In this document: positions 24,805-33,884 of the stretch, in pieces
Layout of the letters: every line of letters begins with the position of its first letter
How positions within the stretch are numbered: the stretch's first letter is position 1
Source: Mongoliimonas terrestris
GTDB taxonomy: Bacteria; Pseudomonadota; Alphaproteobacteria; Rhizobiales; Pleomorphomonadaceae
NCBI RefSeq assembly: GCF_001927285.1
Contig: NZ_MSIG01000011.1
Coordinates: 1 to 64,000, forward strand
Length of the DNA: 64,000 nucleotides
Direction: 5' to 3'
Translations under genes and position numbers: made by a program
Notes under the pieces: model-generated
Databases searched by the model: none
What the model was told of the DNA's origin: nothing
Seen by the model: the letters and a program-made list of their open reading frames with translations, nothing else

Positions 24805-27567
24805 TCAGCGCCCGGCGCTCGCCGGCGTGCCGAGGGCCGGATCGCGGGCGACCGCGTCGGGCACCTTCAGGCGGACCGCCATGATCTCCGGGCTCTCCGG
24901 CTCCGGGTGCGCGTCGAAGCCGAGGGCGCCGCACATGTCCAGCATGGTGGTGTTCTCGCGCAGCACCTCGCCGCGGATCTCCTCATAGCCCTCCTGGTGG
25001 GCGAAGCGGATGATCAGGCGCATCAGCTCCCAGCCGAGCCCCTTGCCCTTGAGGTCGGAGCGGACCGCGATGGCGTATTCCCCGTGGTCGTGGGCGGCGT
25101 CGCCATGCAGGCGGACGGCGCCCAGCATGTCGCCCGTCTCCTCCTCGATGGCGATGAAGGCCATGGCGCGGGCATAGTCGATCTGGGTGAGGCGGGCGAT
25201 GAAGGCATGCCCGAGTTCCCGCACCCGGGCGAAGAAGCGCAGGCGGAGGTCCTCGTCGGTCATGCGGGCGAAGAAGGGCGGGTAGAGCCGCTCGTCCTCC
25301 GGGCGGAGCGGCCGCACGATGACGCGGCTGCCGTCGCGGAGCGTCAGCACCTGCTCCCACTCCACCGGATAGGGCCGAATGGCGAGCCGCGGATGGCCGA
25401 CGGACGGCACCACGCGGGCGATCTCCGGCGCGGTGTCGGCGCGGACAGAGATCCGGGCGTCCACGGTGATGACCCGCTGGTCGTCGGCGATGATGGGGTT
25501 GAGGTCGATCTCGCGGATGCGCGGCTCCTCGGAGACGAGCAGCGACAGCTTCACGAGGCCGAGCGCCAGCCGCTCCGTGTCCACCGGCTTGCGGTCGCGG
25601 TAGCCGGCGATCTGGCGGGCGACGCGGGTGCGGCCGATCAGGTCGAGCGCGAGATTGACGTCGAGGGGCGGCAGGGCGAGCGCCTTGTCGTTGATCACCT
25701 CCACGGCCGTGCCGCCACGGCCGAACACGATCACAGGGCCGAACACCGGGTCGTCGGCGACGCCGGCGATGAGCTCCACCGCCTTTGGGGCGACGATCAT
25801 CGGATGCAGCGTCACGCCCTCGATCCGGGCGTCCGGGCGGGCGGCGCGGGCCCGGTCGAGGATGCGCTGCACGGCCCGCTTCACGGCAACGCCGCTCGTC
25901 AGTTCCAATTCCACGCCGCCGACGTCGGACTTGTGGACGATGTCGGGCGAAGCGATCTTGGCGACCACGGCCTTGTAGTCGACGAGAAGGTCCTCGGCCT
26001 TCATCGCCGCCTCCTCGGCGGTGCGGGCGGCGACCGCCGGGACGGCGGCGATCTCGTAGGCTTCCAGCACCTCGGAGACCTCGGTGGCGGTGAGCCACGT
26101 GCGGCCGTCGGCGAGCGCCTTGTCGACGGCGCGCCGGGCGCGGGCCCGGTCCGGGGTGAAGCCGGCGAGAAGGTCCGGCGGCGCGGCGGTGAGGGCGGCC
26201 TGGGCGTCCGCGTAGCGCACGAGTTGCATCAGCCCTTCAACCGCCCGGTTCGGCGTGTTGAGCACCGGGATCTTGGCCTCGGCGAACACCGCCTCCGCGC
26301 CGTCGTCGGCGCCGAGCCAGGCGGCGATCACGGGCTTGCCGCGGAAGTGCGTGCGCTTGTGCGCCTTCACGGCCTCCACGATGGCGACGGCCGCGGCCTT
26401 GGACGAGGCGAGCGCCGTCGGGCAGTTCATCACGAGGACGGCGTCGTTGCCGCTGTCGGAGAGGAGGGTGGCGAGGGCGGCGGCGTAGCGCTCGGGCGGC
26501 GCGTCGCCGATGATGTCGATGGGGTTGCCGCCGGACCAGCCGGGCGGCAGCACCTGGTCGAGGGCCGCCATGGTCTCCGGCGAAAGGGCGGCGAGCGAGC
26601 CGCCGAGGTCGATCAGCCGGTCGACGGCGAGCACACCGGCGCCGCCGCCGTTGGTCAGGATGGCGATCCGCCGACCGTTGACGCGGGGCACCTGGCTCAG
26701 CGTCTCGGCGGCCGCGAACAGCTGGCCGAGGTCGTCGACGCGCAAGAGGCCGGCGCGGCGGAAGGCGGCGTCGTAGACCGCGTCGACGCCGGCGAGCGCG
26801 CCCGTGTGCGAGGCGGCCGCCTTGGCGGCGGCGGCGTGGCGGCCGGACTTGATCACGACCACGGGTTTCATGCGGGCGGCCGCGCGGGCGGCGGACATGA
26901 AGGCGCGCGCGTCGCGCACCGCCTCCACGTAGAGGAGGATGGCGCGGGTGGTGTGGTCGAGGGCGAAATGGTCGATGAGTTCGGCAAAGCCCACGTCGAG
27001 GGCGTCGCCGATGGAGGCAAGGCCGGAGAAGCCGACCTCGTTGCGCTCGGCCCAGTCGAGCACGGAGGTGAGGATGGCGCCCGACTGGCTGATCAGGGCG
27101 AGGTCGCCCTTGCGGCCCGGGCGTTGGGCGAAGCTGGCGTTGAGGCCGGCGGGCGGCGCCAGAACGCCGATGCAGTTCGGGCCGATGAGCCGCATGCCGT
27201 GACGAAGCGCGATCGCGACGGCCTCGTCGCCGAGCGAGCCGGGACCGCGGCCAAGCCCGGCGGAGATGACGATCACCGCCTTGGCGCCCTTGGCGCCGAG
27301 CGCCTCCACGGCGGCCGGCACCGCGGGAGCGGGCACGACCACGACGCCGAGGTCCGGCACGCGGGGCAGGGCCTCGACGCTTGGATGGAGCGGCAGGCCG
27401 TCGAGCTCGCCGCCCTTGGGGTTGACGAGCATCAGCTTGTCGCGCGCGCCGGCGATCAGGTTTCGCGCCACGATGGCGCCGACGGAGCCTTCACGGGTGC
27501 TGGCGCCCACAAGGGCGATGCTGTCGGGGCGAAAGAAGGCCGCGATGGACTCATAGGTGTTGGGCAT
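24805..27567 (-). CDS. Pat-type protein acetyltransferase (acyl-CoA synthetase-like plus GNAT)
   Basis: This 920-residue protein joins an NDP-forming acyl-CoA synthetase-like part with a GNAT domain. In order: a CoA-binding domain (residues about 10-105), a succinyl-CoA ligase-like domain with the conserved histidine H254 in SHTGALAG, an ATP-grasp domain (about 480-700), and a C-terminal GNAT (about 745-905; VRSDLKGKGLGWELM). The order and length match Salmonella Pat and Rhodopseudomonas RpPat, which acetylate lysines of acyl-CoA synthetases and so switch them off. A GAGGCG precedes the ATG. Whether the synthetase part is active here cannot be told, so no gene symbol is assigned. Confidence 0.9.
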   Translation of the reverse strand: MPNTYESIAAFFRPDSIALVGASTREGSVGAIVARNLIAGARDKLMLVNPKGGELDGLPLHPSVEALPRVPDLGVVVVPAPAVPAAVEALGAKGAKAVIVISAGLGRGPGSLGDEAVAIALRHGMRLIGPNCIGVLAPPAGLNASFAQRPGRKGDLALISQSGAILTSVLDWAERNEVGFSGLASIGDALDVGFAELIDHFALDHTTRAILLYVEAVRDARAFMSAARAAARMKPVVVIKSGRHAAAAKAAASHTGALAGVDAVYDAAFRRAGLLRVDDLGQLFAAAETLSQVPRVNGRRIAILTNGGGAGVLAVDRLIDLGGSLAALSPETMAALDQVLPPGWSGGNPIDIIGDAPPERYAAALATLLSDSGNDAVLVMNCPTALASSKAAAVAIVEAVKAHKRTHFRGKPVIAAWLGADDGAEAVFAEAKIPVLNTPNRAVEGLMQLVRYADAQAALTAAPPDLLAGFTPDRARARRAVDKALADGRTWLTATEVSEVLEAYEIAAVPAVAARTAEEAAMKAEDLLVDYKAVVAKIASPDIVHKSDVGGVELELTSGVAVKRAVQRILDRARAARPDARIEGVTLHPMIVAPKAVELIAGVADDPVFGPVIVFGRGGTAVEVINDKALALPPLDVNLALDLIGRTRVARQIAGYRDRKPVDTERLALGLVKLSLLVSEEPRIREIDLNPIIADDQRVITVDARISVRADTAPEIARVVPSVGHPRLAIRPYPVEWEQVLTLRDGSRVIVRPLRPEDERLYPPFFARMTDEDLRLRFFARVRELGHAFIARLTQIDYARAMAFIAIEEETGDMLGAVRLHGDAAHDHGEYAIAVRSDLKGKGLGWELMRLIIRFAHQEGYEEIRGEVLRENTTMLDMCGALGFDAHPEPESPEIMAVRLKVPDAVARDPALGTPASAGR

Positions 27568-27841
27568 GAACGCCTCGGGTTCGGTTCAGCGCGAGCGTCT
27601 TCGGCGGTTCCACCCTAGTCATCTAGGCCGGGCGTGCTCCAGGCAAGGCCCGTCGACGGGCCGGCCGCGTGCGCGGCCTCGTGTCTCCTGCGGCAGCCCG
27701 GGTGCAGCGACCGTCCGCGCGGGCGCGCCGACCGGCCTTGGGGAACGCGTGTGCCCGCGCCTGCCCCGATCCGTCCGGGAGAGGCCCCGGACGGCACGTT
27801 CATGTGCACCGCGCGCCGGCCGGACCGGCCGGCGGCGGGGA

Positions 27842-28672
27842 TCAGTGGGCCATCAGGGTCGGCACCACCATCGTCTCCAGCACGCCACGGGTGGCGCCGC
27901 CGATGATGAATTCGCGCAGGCGGCTGTGGCCGTAGGCGCCCATCACCAGGAGGTCGGCCTCCGTCGCCTGGACGTGGCGGTTGAGGGTGGCGGCCACGTC
28001 GTTGGCTTCCCGGTGGATGAGGTTGATGGTCACCTGAAGGCCGTGGCGGGCCAGATAGGTGGCCACGTCTGCGCCGGGCTCGCCGGCCCAGTCGCGCTTG
28101 CCCTCCACGATGGTGATCTCCACCTGCCGGACCCGCTCCAGGAGCGGCAGGGCGGCGTGCACCGCGCGCGCCGACGTGGACGAGCCGTCCCACGCCACCA
28201 CCGCGCGGTTGAAGCCCGGCGCGCGGCCGTGCGTCTTCGGGATGAGGAGAAGCGGCACGCCGGCCTCGAACATCACCGCCTCGATGATGGTGCCGCGCAT
28301 GGGCTCCGGCCGGTCGTAGTCCTCCTGGCCGATGACCACCAGGTCCGACAGGTGGGCCTGGGTGACGATGGGCGCCGCAGCCCCGGCGAGCACGGTGAGG
28401 GTGCGCGCCTCAACGGCGACGCCGGCGGCGAGGGCCTTGTCGCGGAAGCGGCCGGCGGCACCTTCGGCCTGGCGCTGAGCCTCCTCGATGGCGCCGATGA
28501 TGTAGTCGGCCGGGATGGGCGAGGCGAGGAAGCCGGGCGCCAGCGGTTCCATAGCGAGCGCAAGGCCCGTCACGTGGGCGCCCAGCGTGGCGGCAAGGTC
28601 AATCGCGGCGGTCGGTCCGGGCAGGGCCTCGTCGTAGAGATCCACGAGTGTGAAGATGTCTTTGATCGCCAT
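27842..28672 (-). CDS. Universal stress protein, tandem USP domains
   Basis: This 276-residue protein holds two USP folds in tandem. The second ends in the ATP-binding type signature GAYGHSRLREFIIGGATR. It begins with MAIKDIFTLVDLYDEA; the start ATG at 28672 follows a strong GAGGAGGGAC site, and the longer frame to 28801 was discarded. Such proteins bind ATP and raise stress survival. The gap to pat (27568-27841, 274 bp) has a perfect 9-bp palindrome around 27815-27833 and an 8-bp hairpin at 27771-27794, but no clear T-run. Confidence 0.92.
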   Translation of the reverse strand: MAIKDIFTLVDLYDEALPGPTAAIDLAATLGAHVTGLALAMEPLAPGFLASPIPADYIIGAIEEAQRQAEGAAGRFRDKALAAGVAVEARTLTVLAGAAAPIVTQAHLSDLVVIGQEDYDRPEPMRGTIIEAVMFEAGVPLLLIPKTHGRAPGFNRAVVAWDGSSTSARAVHAALPLLERVRQVEITIVEGKRDWAGEPGADVATYLARHGLQVTINLIHREANDVAATLNRHVQATEADLLVMGAYGHSRLREFIIGGATRGVLETMVVPTLMAH

Positions 28673-28839
28673 CTGACGTCCCTCCTCGGCGTGCGCCCCC
28701 GTCCCAACCATGAACCGGACGATGCATGGAGGATAGAGGCCGGGCGGCCATTTCGCCGCACCAGTCGAGGAGATCATGCGGGCGCCGTGTGACGCCCGCA
28801 TTGAGGTCGATCAAAGGAATGGAAGGTGCCGGGGTCGGG

Positions 28840-28872
28840 CCAAAAAGAACAAAGCCCCGAAACCGGGGCTTT
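28840..28872 (-). terminator. Rho-independent terminator
   Basis: AAAGCCCCG (28851-28859) pairs with CGGGGCTTT (28864-28872) around a short loop, and on the minus strand the stem is followed by GTTCTTTTT. It probably ends a transcript coming from the pemK-like gene or from the RNA candidate. Confidence 0.65.
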
Positions 28873-28972
28873 GCTGACACCACGCCTGCTTGCGATCGCC
28901 GATGCGTGGCGGCCGACCGAAGTCGGACTTAAATGTCGGAACAAGTCCGACGACCCTCGTCATATGAGGGTG
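28845..28972 (-). ncRNA. Candidate small structured RNA or 3' leader
   Basis: On the minus strand three hairpins follow each other: CCCTC/GAGGG (28954-28970), a 9-bp stem (28922-28930 with 28943-28951) and CCACGC/GCGTGG (28880-28885 with 28904-28909). Then comes a terminator (28851-28872). The stretch lies downstream of the pemK-like gene, so it could be that gene's 3' untranslated end or a separate small RNA. No start site was identified and no known RNA family was recognised. Confidence 0.3.
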
Positions 28973-28985
28973 ATTGTTGGATTTG

Positions 28986-29393
28986 TCAATCGGCGAGACC
29001 GAGGCCCGATCGAACACAGGATTGAACTGCCGAGAAAACAGGGGCTTCGAGCCGGCGTATGTCATAGCGACGCTGTCCATTCGCCCAATGCGAAAACAAG
29101 TAGCGGAGGCGATGAAAGGCGACCGTAAGCACGATGTCGCCCTTCAGCCACATGACGCGATCGTCGTACGGAGCCGGCAGGCACGGGTCCAGTTCTATCC
29201 TGAGGTGATGCGGCAAGATCGGTCGAGGTTCAGTGCTGCTGAGCGGTAGGATCGTGCAAAGCTGAGGCCGCCCGACAATCGGTGGAGACAAAACGACCGC
29301 GGGACGGCGTTTCACCATTTCAGGCGGTCGAAACCCCTCAGCGAGGTCGACGCGAACGATAGTGCCTGGATCCGGATGGACGGTGATGGTCAA
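28986..29393 (-). CDS. PemK/MazF-family toxin, no antitoxin seen
   Basis: This 135-residue protein has the start of the PemK/MazF fold: PGTIVRVDLAEGF, then MVKRRPAVVLSPP, the strands around the catalytic site of these mRNA-cutting ribonucleases. A TTG at 29393, preceded by AGGAG at 7 bases, gives the start MTITVHPDPG; GTGs at 29411-29414 are weaker. The normal antitoxin gene would lie upstream on the same strand, but malate synthase ends only 64 bp away. No small antitoxin frame was found on either side. The C-terminal part is longer than a typical MazF. The DNA around it has lower GC than the neighbours. Confidence 0.72.
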   Translation of the reverse strand: MTITVHPDPGTIVRVDLAEGFRPPEMVKRRPAVVLSPPIVGRPQLCTILPLSSTEPRPILPHHLRIELDPCLPAPYDDRVMWLKGDIVLTVAFHRLRYLFSHWANGQRRYDIRRLEAPVFSAVQSCVRSGLGLAD

Positions 29394-29457
29394 GAGACGT
29401 CTCCTGACCACCACCCTACCGAGTTGCTCGCACTATCGTCAATTATGACATATCCTC

Positions 29458-31632
29458 TTACCCGGCGCGCTTGCGCTCGCGGCGGCGGGCGTGGAGGACG
29501 GGTTCGGTGTAGCCGTTCGGCGCCGCGCGGCCCTTCAGCACCAGATCGAGTGCCGCCTGGAAGGCGATGGAGCGGTCGAAGTCGGGCGCCATGGGGTGGT
29601 AGAGCGGGTCGTCGGCGTTCTGCGCGTCGACCACGGCCGCCATCCGCCGCATGGTGGCGACGACGGTGGCCTCGTCGACGATGCCGTGCCGGAGCCAGTT
29701 GGCGATGTGCTGGCTGGAGATGCGCAAGGTGGCGCGGTCCTCCATCAGGGCGACGTCGTCGATGTCCGGCACCTTGGAGCAGCCGACGCCCTGGTCGACC
29801 CAGCGGACGACGTAGCCGAGGATGCCCTGGGCGTTGTTGTCGAGCTCGGCCTGGACGGCGTCCGGGCTCCAGTTGGTGTCGCGGGCGAGCGGGATGGTCA
29901 GGAGGTCGTCGAGCGACGACGGCTCCCGGTCGGCGAGCGCCCGCTGACGGCCGGCCACATCGACCGCCAGATAGTGGAGCGCGTGAAGCGTCGCCGCGGT
30001 CGGCGACGGCACCCAGGCGGTGGAGGCGCCGGCCTCAGGGTGGGCGATCTTCTCCGCCAGCATGGCGCCCATCCGGTCGGGCGCGGCCCACATGCCCTTG
30101 CCGATCTGGGCACGGCCCGGCAGGCCGGCGGCAAGGCCGACGTCCACGTTGCCGGCCTCGTAGGCGCGGATCCAGGCGGTGCCCTTCATGTCGGCCTTGC
30201 GCACGACGGGGCCGGCCTCCATGGACGTGTGGATCTCGTCGCCGGTGCGGTCGAGGAAGCCGGTGTTGATGAAGAACACCCGGTTCGCCGCCGCCCGGAT
30301 GCAGGCGGCGAGGTTGGCGGAGGTGCGCCGCTCCTCGTCCATGATGCCCATCTTGAGGGTGTGGCGGGCAAGGCCGAGGACGTCCTCCACGGCGGCGAAC
30401 TGCCGGTCCGCGAAGGCGACCTCCTCCGGGCCGTGCATCTTCGGCTTGACGATGTAGACCGAGCCGAACGGGCTGTTGGCGCGCCGGCCCGCCGGGCCAC
30501 CGGGGCGACCGACATCGTGGACGGCGATGGCGGCGGTGACGAGCGCGTCGAGAAGGCCCTCCGGGATCTCGCGGCCGTCCGCGTCCAGCACCGCGTCGGT
30601 GGTCATCAGGTGACCGACGTTGCGCACCAGCATGAGGCTGCGGCCCTTGAGGGCGAAGGTGGCCCCGTCCGGGGCCGTGTAGGTACGGTCGGCGGCAAGG
30701 CGGCGGGTGACCGTGCGGCCGTTCTTCTCGAACGTGTCGGCGAGGTCGCCGCGCATCAGGCCGAGCCAGTTGCGGTAGACCGCGACCTTGTCCTCCGCGT
30801 CCACGGCGGCGACGCTGTCCTCGCAGTCCATGATGGTGGAGAGCGCGCTCTCGATCAGGATGTCGGCGACGCCGGCCGGATCAGTGGCTCCGACCGGGCG
30901 GTTGCGGTCGAGGACGATCTCCAGATGCAGGCCATGGCGGCGGACGAGGAGCGCCTCCGGCGCCTCAAGCGCGCCGCGCCAGCCGCGGAAGGCGGCGGGG
31001 TCCTGCAGGCCGGTGAGCGTGCCGTCCGCCAGCGTCACGTCCAGCCGGCCGTCGACGACCCGGTAGCGGGCGACGTCCTGGTGCCGGCCGATGGTGAGCG
31101 CGGCGGCCTCGTCCAGCGCCTGCTTGGCACGCACGACGACGGCCGCGCCGCGCGCCGCGTCGAAGCCCGGCCCGGCCGGGCGGCCCGGCAGCGCGTCGGT
31201 TCCGTAGAAGGCGTCATAAAGGCTGCCCCAGCGGGCATTGGCGGCGTTGAGGGCGTAGCGGGCGTTCATGACCGGAACGACCAGCTGCGGGCCGGCGACG
31301 GTGGCGATCTCCGGGTCCACGTTGTCGGTGCCGATGCGGAAGGGCTCCGGCGGCGCGGTCAGGTAGCCGATGGAGGCGAGGAAGCCGCGGTAGGCTGCAA
31401 GGTCGATCGGCGTGCCGCGGTGGCCGCGGTGCCAGTCGTCGATCTTCGCCTGCAGGTCGTCGCGGACGGCGAGCAGACGGCGGTTCTCCGGGGCGAGGTC
31501 GCGCACCAGGGCGGCGAGCCCGGCGAAGAAGGCGTCGCCGTCGATCCCGGTGCCCGGCAGGGCATCGTCCACGATGAAGCGGTGGAAGATCGGATCGACC
31601 TGGAGACCGTGAAGGGAAAGCCGCGCGCCCAT
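29458..31632 (-). CDS. glcB: Malate synthase G
   Basis: This 724-residue enzyme condenses glyoxylate and acetyl-CoA to malate in the glyoxylate shunt. Marks of the G isoform are visible: DCEDSVAAVDAEDK, SLMLVRNVGHLM, PKMHGPEEVAF and the length. The ATG at 31632 has AGGTAAA before it; the GTG at 31650 is less likely. No isocitrate lyase gene is in the window. The orphan PemK gene follows 64 bp downstream on the same strand and may be read from its transcript. Confidence 0.96.
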   Translation of the reverse strand: MGARLSLHGLQVDPIFHRFIVDDALPGTGIDGDAFFAGLAALVRDLAPENRRLLAVRDDLQAKIDDWHRGHRGTPIDLAAYRGFLASIGYLTAPPEPFRIGTDNVDPEIATVAGPQLVVPVMNARYALNAANARWGSLYDAFYGTDALPGRPAGPGFDAARGAAVVVRAKQALDEAAALTIGRHQDVARYRVVDGRLDVTLADGTLTGLQDPAAFRGWRGALEAPEALLVRRHGLHLEIVLDRNRPVGATDPAGVADILIESALSTIMDCEDSVAAVDAEDKVAVYRNWLGLMRGDLADTFEKNGRTVTRRLAADRTYTAPDGATFALKGRSLMLVRNVGHLMTTDAVLDADGREIPEGLLDALVTAAIAVHDVGRPGGPAGRRANSPFGSVYIVKPKMHGPEEVAFADRQFAAVEDVLGLARHTLKMGIMDEERRTSANLAACIRAAANRVFFINTGFLDRTGDEIHTSMEAGPVVRKADMKGTAWIRAYEAGNVDVGLAAGLPGRAQIGKGMWAAPDRMGAMLAEKIAHPEAGASTAWVPSPTAATLHALHYLAVDVAGRQRALADREPSSLDDLLTIPLARDTNWSPDAVQAELDNNAQGILGYVVRWVDQGVGCSKVPDIDDVALMEDRATLRISSQHIANWLRHGIVDEATVVATMRRMAAVVDAQNADDPLYHPMAPDFDRSIAFQAALDLVLKGRAAPNGYTEPVLHARRRERKRAG

Positions 31633-31771
31633 GGATTTACCTCGCCGCACACGCCGGGTGGGGGAGATCGGGGCGTGTGTCTATCGCAGCATAGGATAAG
31701 GCGATCGGCGGCTGTGTCTACGGAGCGAAAACGAGAAGGATTGTTTCCGAAAAGGAGAAGATAGGGCAAAT
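31633..31771. other. Spacer between malate synthase and repeat array B
   Basis: It holds the promoter region of glcB, with an AT-rich part around 31685-31770. No gene was seen. The array listed next fills most of the remaining gap up to xseA. Confidence 0.5.
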
Positions 31772-32209
31772 GCGTGGGTGGTCCGCCTTCGGGGACCATG
31801 ACGAACGGTGGCGGGAGATGGCGGAAGAGGCGCACGTTTGACCAGCGCCGCGCTCGTCATTCCGGTTCAGCCGGACCAGCCACGCATTCGTCGACGCCAG
31901 GGATGAGCGTGGGTGGTCCGCCTTCGCGGACCATGACGAACGGCGGCGGGAGATGGTGGAAGAGGTGCTCGTTTGACCAGCGCCGCGCTCGCCATGGTCC
32001 GGTTCAGCCGGACCAGCCACGCATTCGTCGGCGCCAGGGATGAGCGTGGGTGATCCACTTTCGCGGACCATGACGAAAGGTGGCGGGAGATGGTGGAATA
32101 GGTGCTCGTTTGACCAGCGCCGCGCTCGTCATGGTCCGGTTCAGCCGGACCAGCCACGCATTCGTTGGTGCCAAGGATAAGCGCGGGTGGTCCGCCTTCG
32201 CGGACCATT
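31772..32209. repeat. Tandem repeat array B, 135-137-bp period
   Basis: Three full units start with GCG(T/C)GGGTG at 31772 (135 bp), 31907 (137 bp) and 32044 (137 bp), and a partial fourth unit at 32181. The downstream units contain GGTCCGCCTTCGCGGACC (units 2 and 4), a 7-bp hairpin, and units 2 and 3 a second hairpin GGTCCGGTTCAGCCGGACC. Unit 1 differs at both hairpins (GGGGACC, and TTCCGGTTCAGC). Open frames across it in both strands repeat with the array and are not taken as genes. The core CCGCCTTCGCGGACCATGA is shared with array A at the left edge of the window. Confidence 0.88.
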
Positions 32210-32262
32210 CGGCTGGGGGGACACCAGGAGCACTGAGACGGATCTGCGTTTCGGCGGACGGG

Positions 32263-33711
32263 TCAGAAGAGGGAGCCCTGCTTCTCCGCCGCGCCGACCG
32301 GGTCGGGGCGGGGGCGGGCGCGGCGGTTGGGTGGGCGGCCGGGGTCGGGGGCGTCGCCGGGCTCGCCGTCGGCGGTGACGCCGATGCGGCCGTCGCTGAA
32401 CTCCACGGTGAGGCGCTGACCTGCGGCGACCTTGCCGGTCTCGAACACCGGCCGGTCGTCGGCGTCGCGCACGAGGGCGAAGCCGCGCTTCAGGGTGGCC
32501 CGGTGGTTGACCGCGTCGAACACCGAGACGGTGTTGCGCAGGCGCGCCCGGCGGGCCTCCACCGTGACGGCGAAGGCGCGGTCGATCCGCGCCGCGATGA
32601 CGCCGAGCCGTTCGCGGCAGAGCGCGCCGCCCCGCTCCAGGGTGCTGACCGAGAGGCGGGCGGCGATGCGCTCGAACCGGCGGTGGTGGAGCGCGGTGTT
32701 GGCGCGAAGTGCCGCGGCGAGCGCCGCCGCCGCCGTGTCGAACCGCTGGCGGGGGAGGGCGAGCACGTCGCGCGGACGGGGGAGCGCGCGGGCGGCGGCA
32801 AGGAGCGCGGTGCGCCGGTTGTCGAGCGACCGGTCCATGGCGCCGCGCAGGCGCCGGGTAAGGTCGTCGGTGCGGTCGAGGAGGTCGCGGCGGACGGGAA
32901 CGGCCATCTCGGCGGCGCCGGTCGGGGTGGGCGCGCGCACGTCGGCGGCGTGGTCGATCAGCGTCCAGTCGGTCTCGTGGCCGACCGCGGAGATGAGCGG
33001 AATGCCGCTTTCCGCCGCCGCCCGGACCACCACTTCGTCGTTGAAGCCCCAGAGATCCTCCAGCGAACCGCCGCCGCGGGCGACGATGATGACGTCCGGC
33101 CGCGGAATGGCGCCGCCCTCGGGAAGCGCGTTGAAGCCGCGGATGCCGGCGGCCACCTCCTCGCCGGAGGTCTCGCCCTGCACCCGGACCGGCCAGACGA
33201 GCACGTGGACCGGAAAGCGTTCGTCGATCCGGTGCAGGATGTCGCGGATCACCGCGCCGGTCGGGGAGGTGACGACGCCGACGACGCGCGGCAGGAAGGG
33301 CAGGGGGCGCTTGCGGGCGGCGTCGAACAGGCCCTCGGCGGCGAGCTTCTTCTTGCGCTCCTCCAGGAGCGCCATGAGGGCGCCGACGCCCGCCGGCTCC
33401 AGGGCCTCGATGACGATCTGGTACTTGGAGGAGCCGGGGAAAGTGGTGAGCTTGCCGGTGGCGATCACCTCCATGCCTTCCTCCGGCTTGAAGCGGAGGC
33501 GTGAAAAGGCGGTGCGCCAGACGACCGCCTCCAGACGGGCGCCGTCGTCCTTGAGGGCGAAGTAGGCGTGTCCGGACGAATGCGGCCCCCGGTAGCCGGA
33601 AATCTCGCCGCGCACCCGGACATGCCCGAACTGCTCCTCCACCGTGCGCTTCAGCGCGAAGGAGATTTCCGACACGGAGTATTCGGCGACGTTGGGGCGG
33701 GTCTCGCTCAT
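32263..33711 (-). CDS. xseA: Exodeoxyribonuclease VII large subunit
   Basis: This 482-residue protein is the catalytic large subunit of exonuclease VII, which degrades single-stranded DNA. Its N-terminal OB-fold (VAEYSVSEISFALKRTVE, then GEISGYRG), the VVTSPTGAVIRDILHR block, the IIVARGGGSLEDLWGFND block and the later coiled region are all present. The small subunit gene xseB is not nearby. The C-terminus ends in a proline/arginine-rich tail (PGRPPNRRARPRPDP), longer than in E. coli. It runs away from array B, whose last partial unit begins about 54 bp beyond its stop. Confidence 0.95.
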   Translation of the reverse strand: MSETRPNVAEYSVSEISFALKRTVEEQFGHVRVRGEISGYRGPHSSGHAYFALKDDGARLEAVVWRTAFSRLRFKPEEGMEVIATGKLTTFPGSSKYQIVIEALEPAGVGALMALLEERKKKLAAEGLFDAARKRPLPFLPRVVGVVTSPTGAVIRDILHRIDERFPVHVLVWPVRVQGETSGEEVAAGIRGFNALPEGGAIPRPDVIIVARGGGSLEDLWGFNDEVVVRAAAESGIPLISAVGHETDWTLIDHAADVRAPTPTGAAEMAVPVRRDLLDRTDDLTRRLRGAMDRSLDNRRTALLAAARALPRPRDVLALPRQRFDTAAAALAAALRANTALHHRRFERIAARLSVSTLERGGALCRERLGVIAARIDRAFAVTVEARRARLRNTVSVFDAVNHRATLKRGFALVRDADDRPVFETGKVAAGQRLTVEFSDGRIGVTADGEPGDAPDPGRPPNRRARPRPDPVGAAEKQGSLF

Positions 33712-33884
33712 GGAACGAAGGGGGCACAGGGCCGGCGCAAGGTCAAGGGGAGCGGCGCGATGCTGCGGTGGATGACGCGCGGAGGGTGGCTAAGAGGTTG
33801 ATGGGGTTCGGGAGTTTGCAAGACGAGGGGGCGTCGAGTGGGAGGCGCGACGGGGGTTGCACTGACTCGTCCGGCCATCCAGGG

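Noticed and set aside
28811..29080. 89-codon frame as antitoxin of the PemK-like protein
   Set aside because: It overlaps the toxin gene on the same strand, has no ribosome site and no likeness to any antitoxin.
31718..32208. Hypothetical proteins read from array B
   Set aside because: The frames repeat with the array and carry no signal, motif or ribosome site.
31772..32209. CRISPR array
   Set aside because: Units of 135-137 bp follow one another directly; there are no unique spacers and no cas genes.
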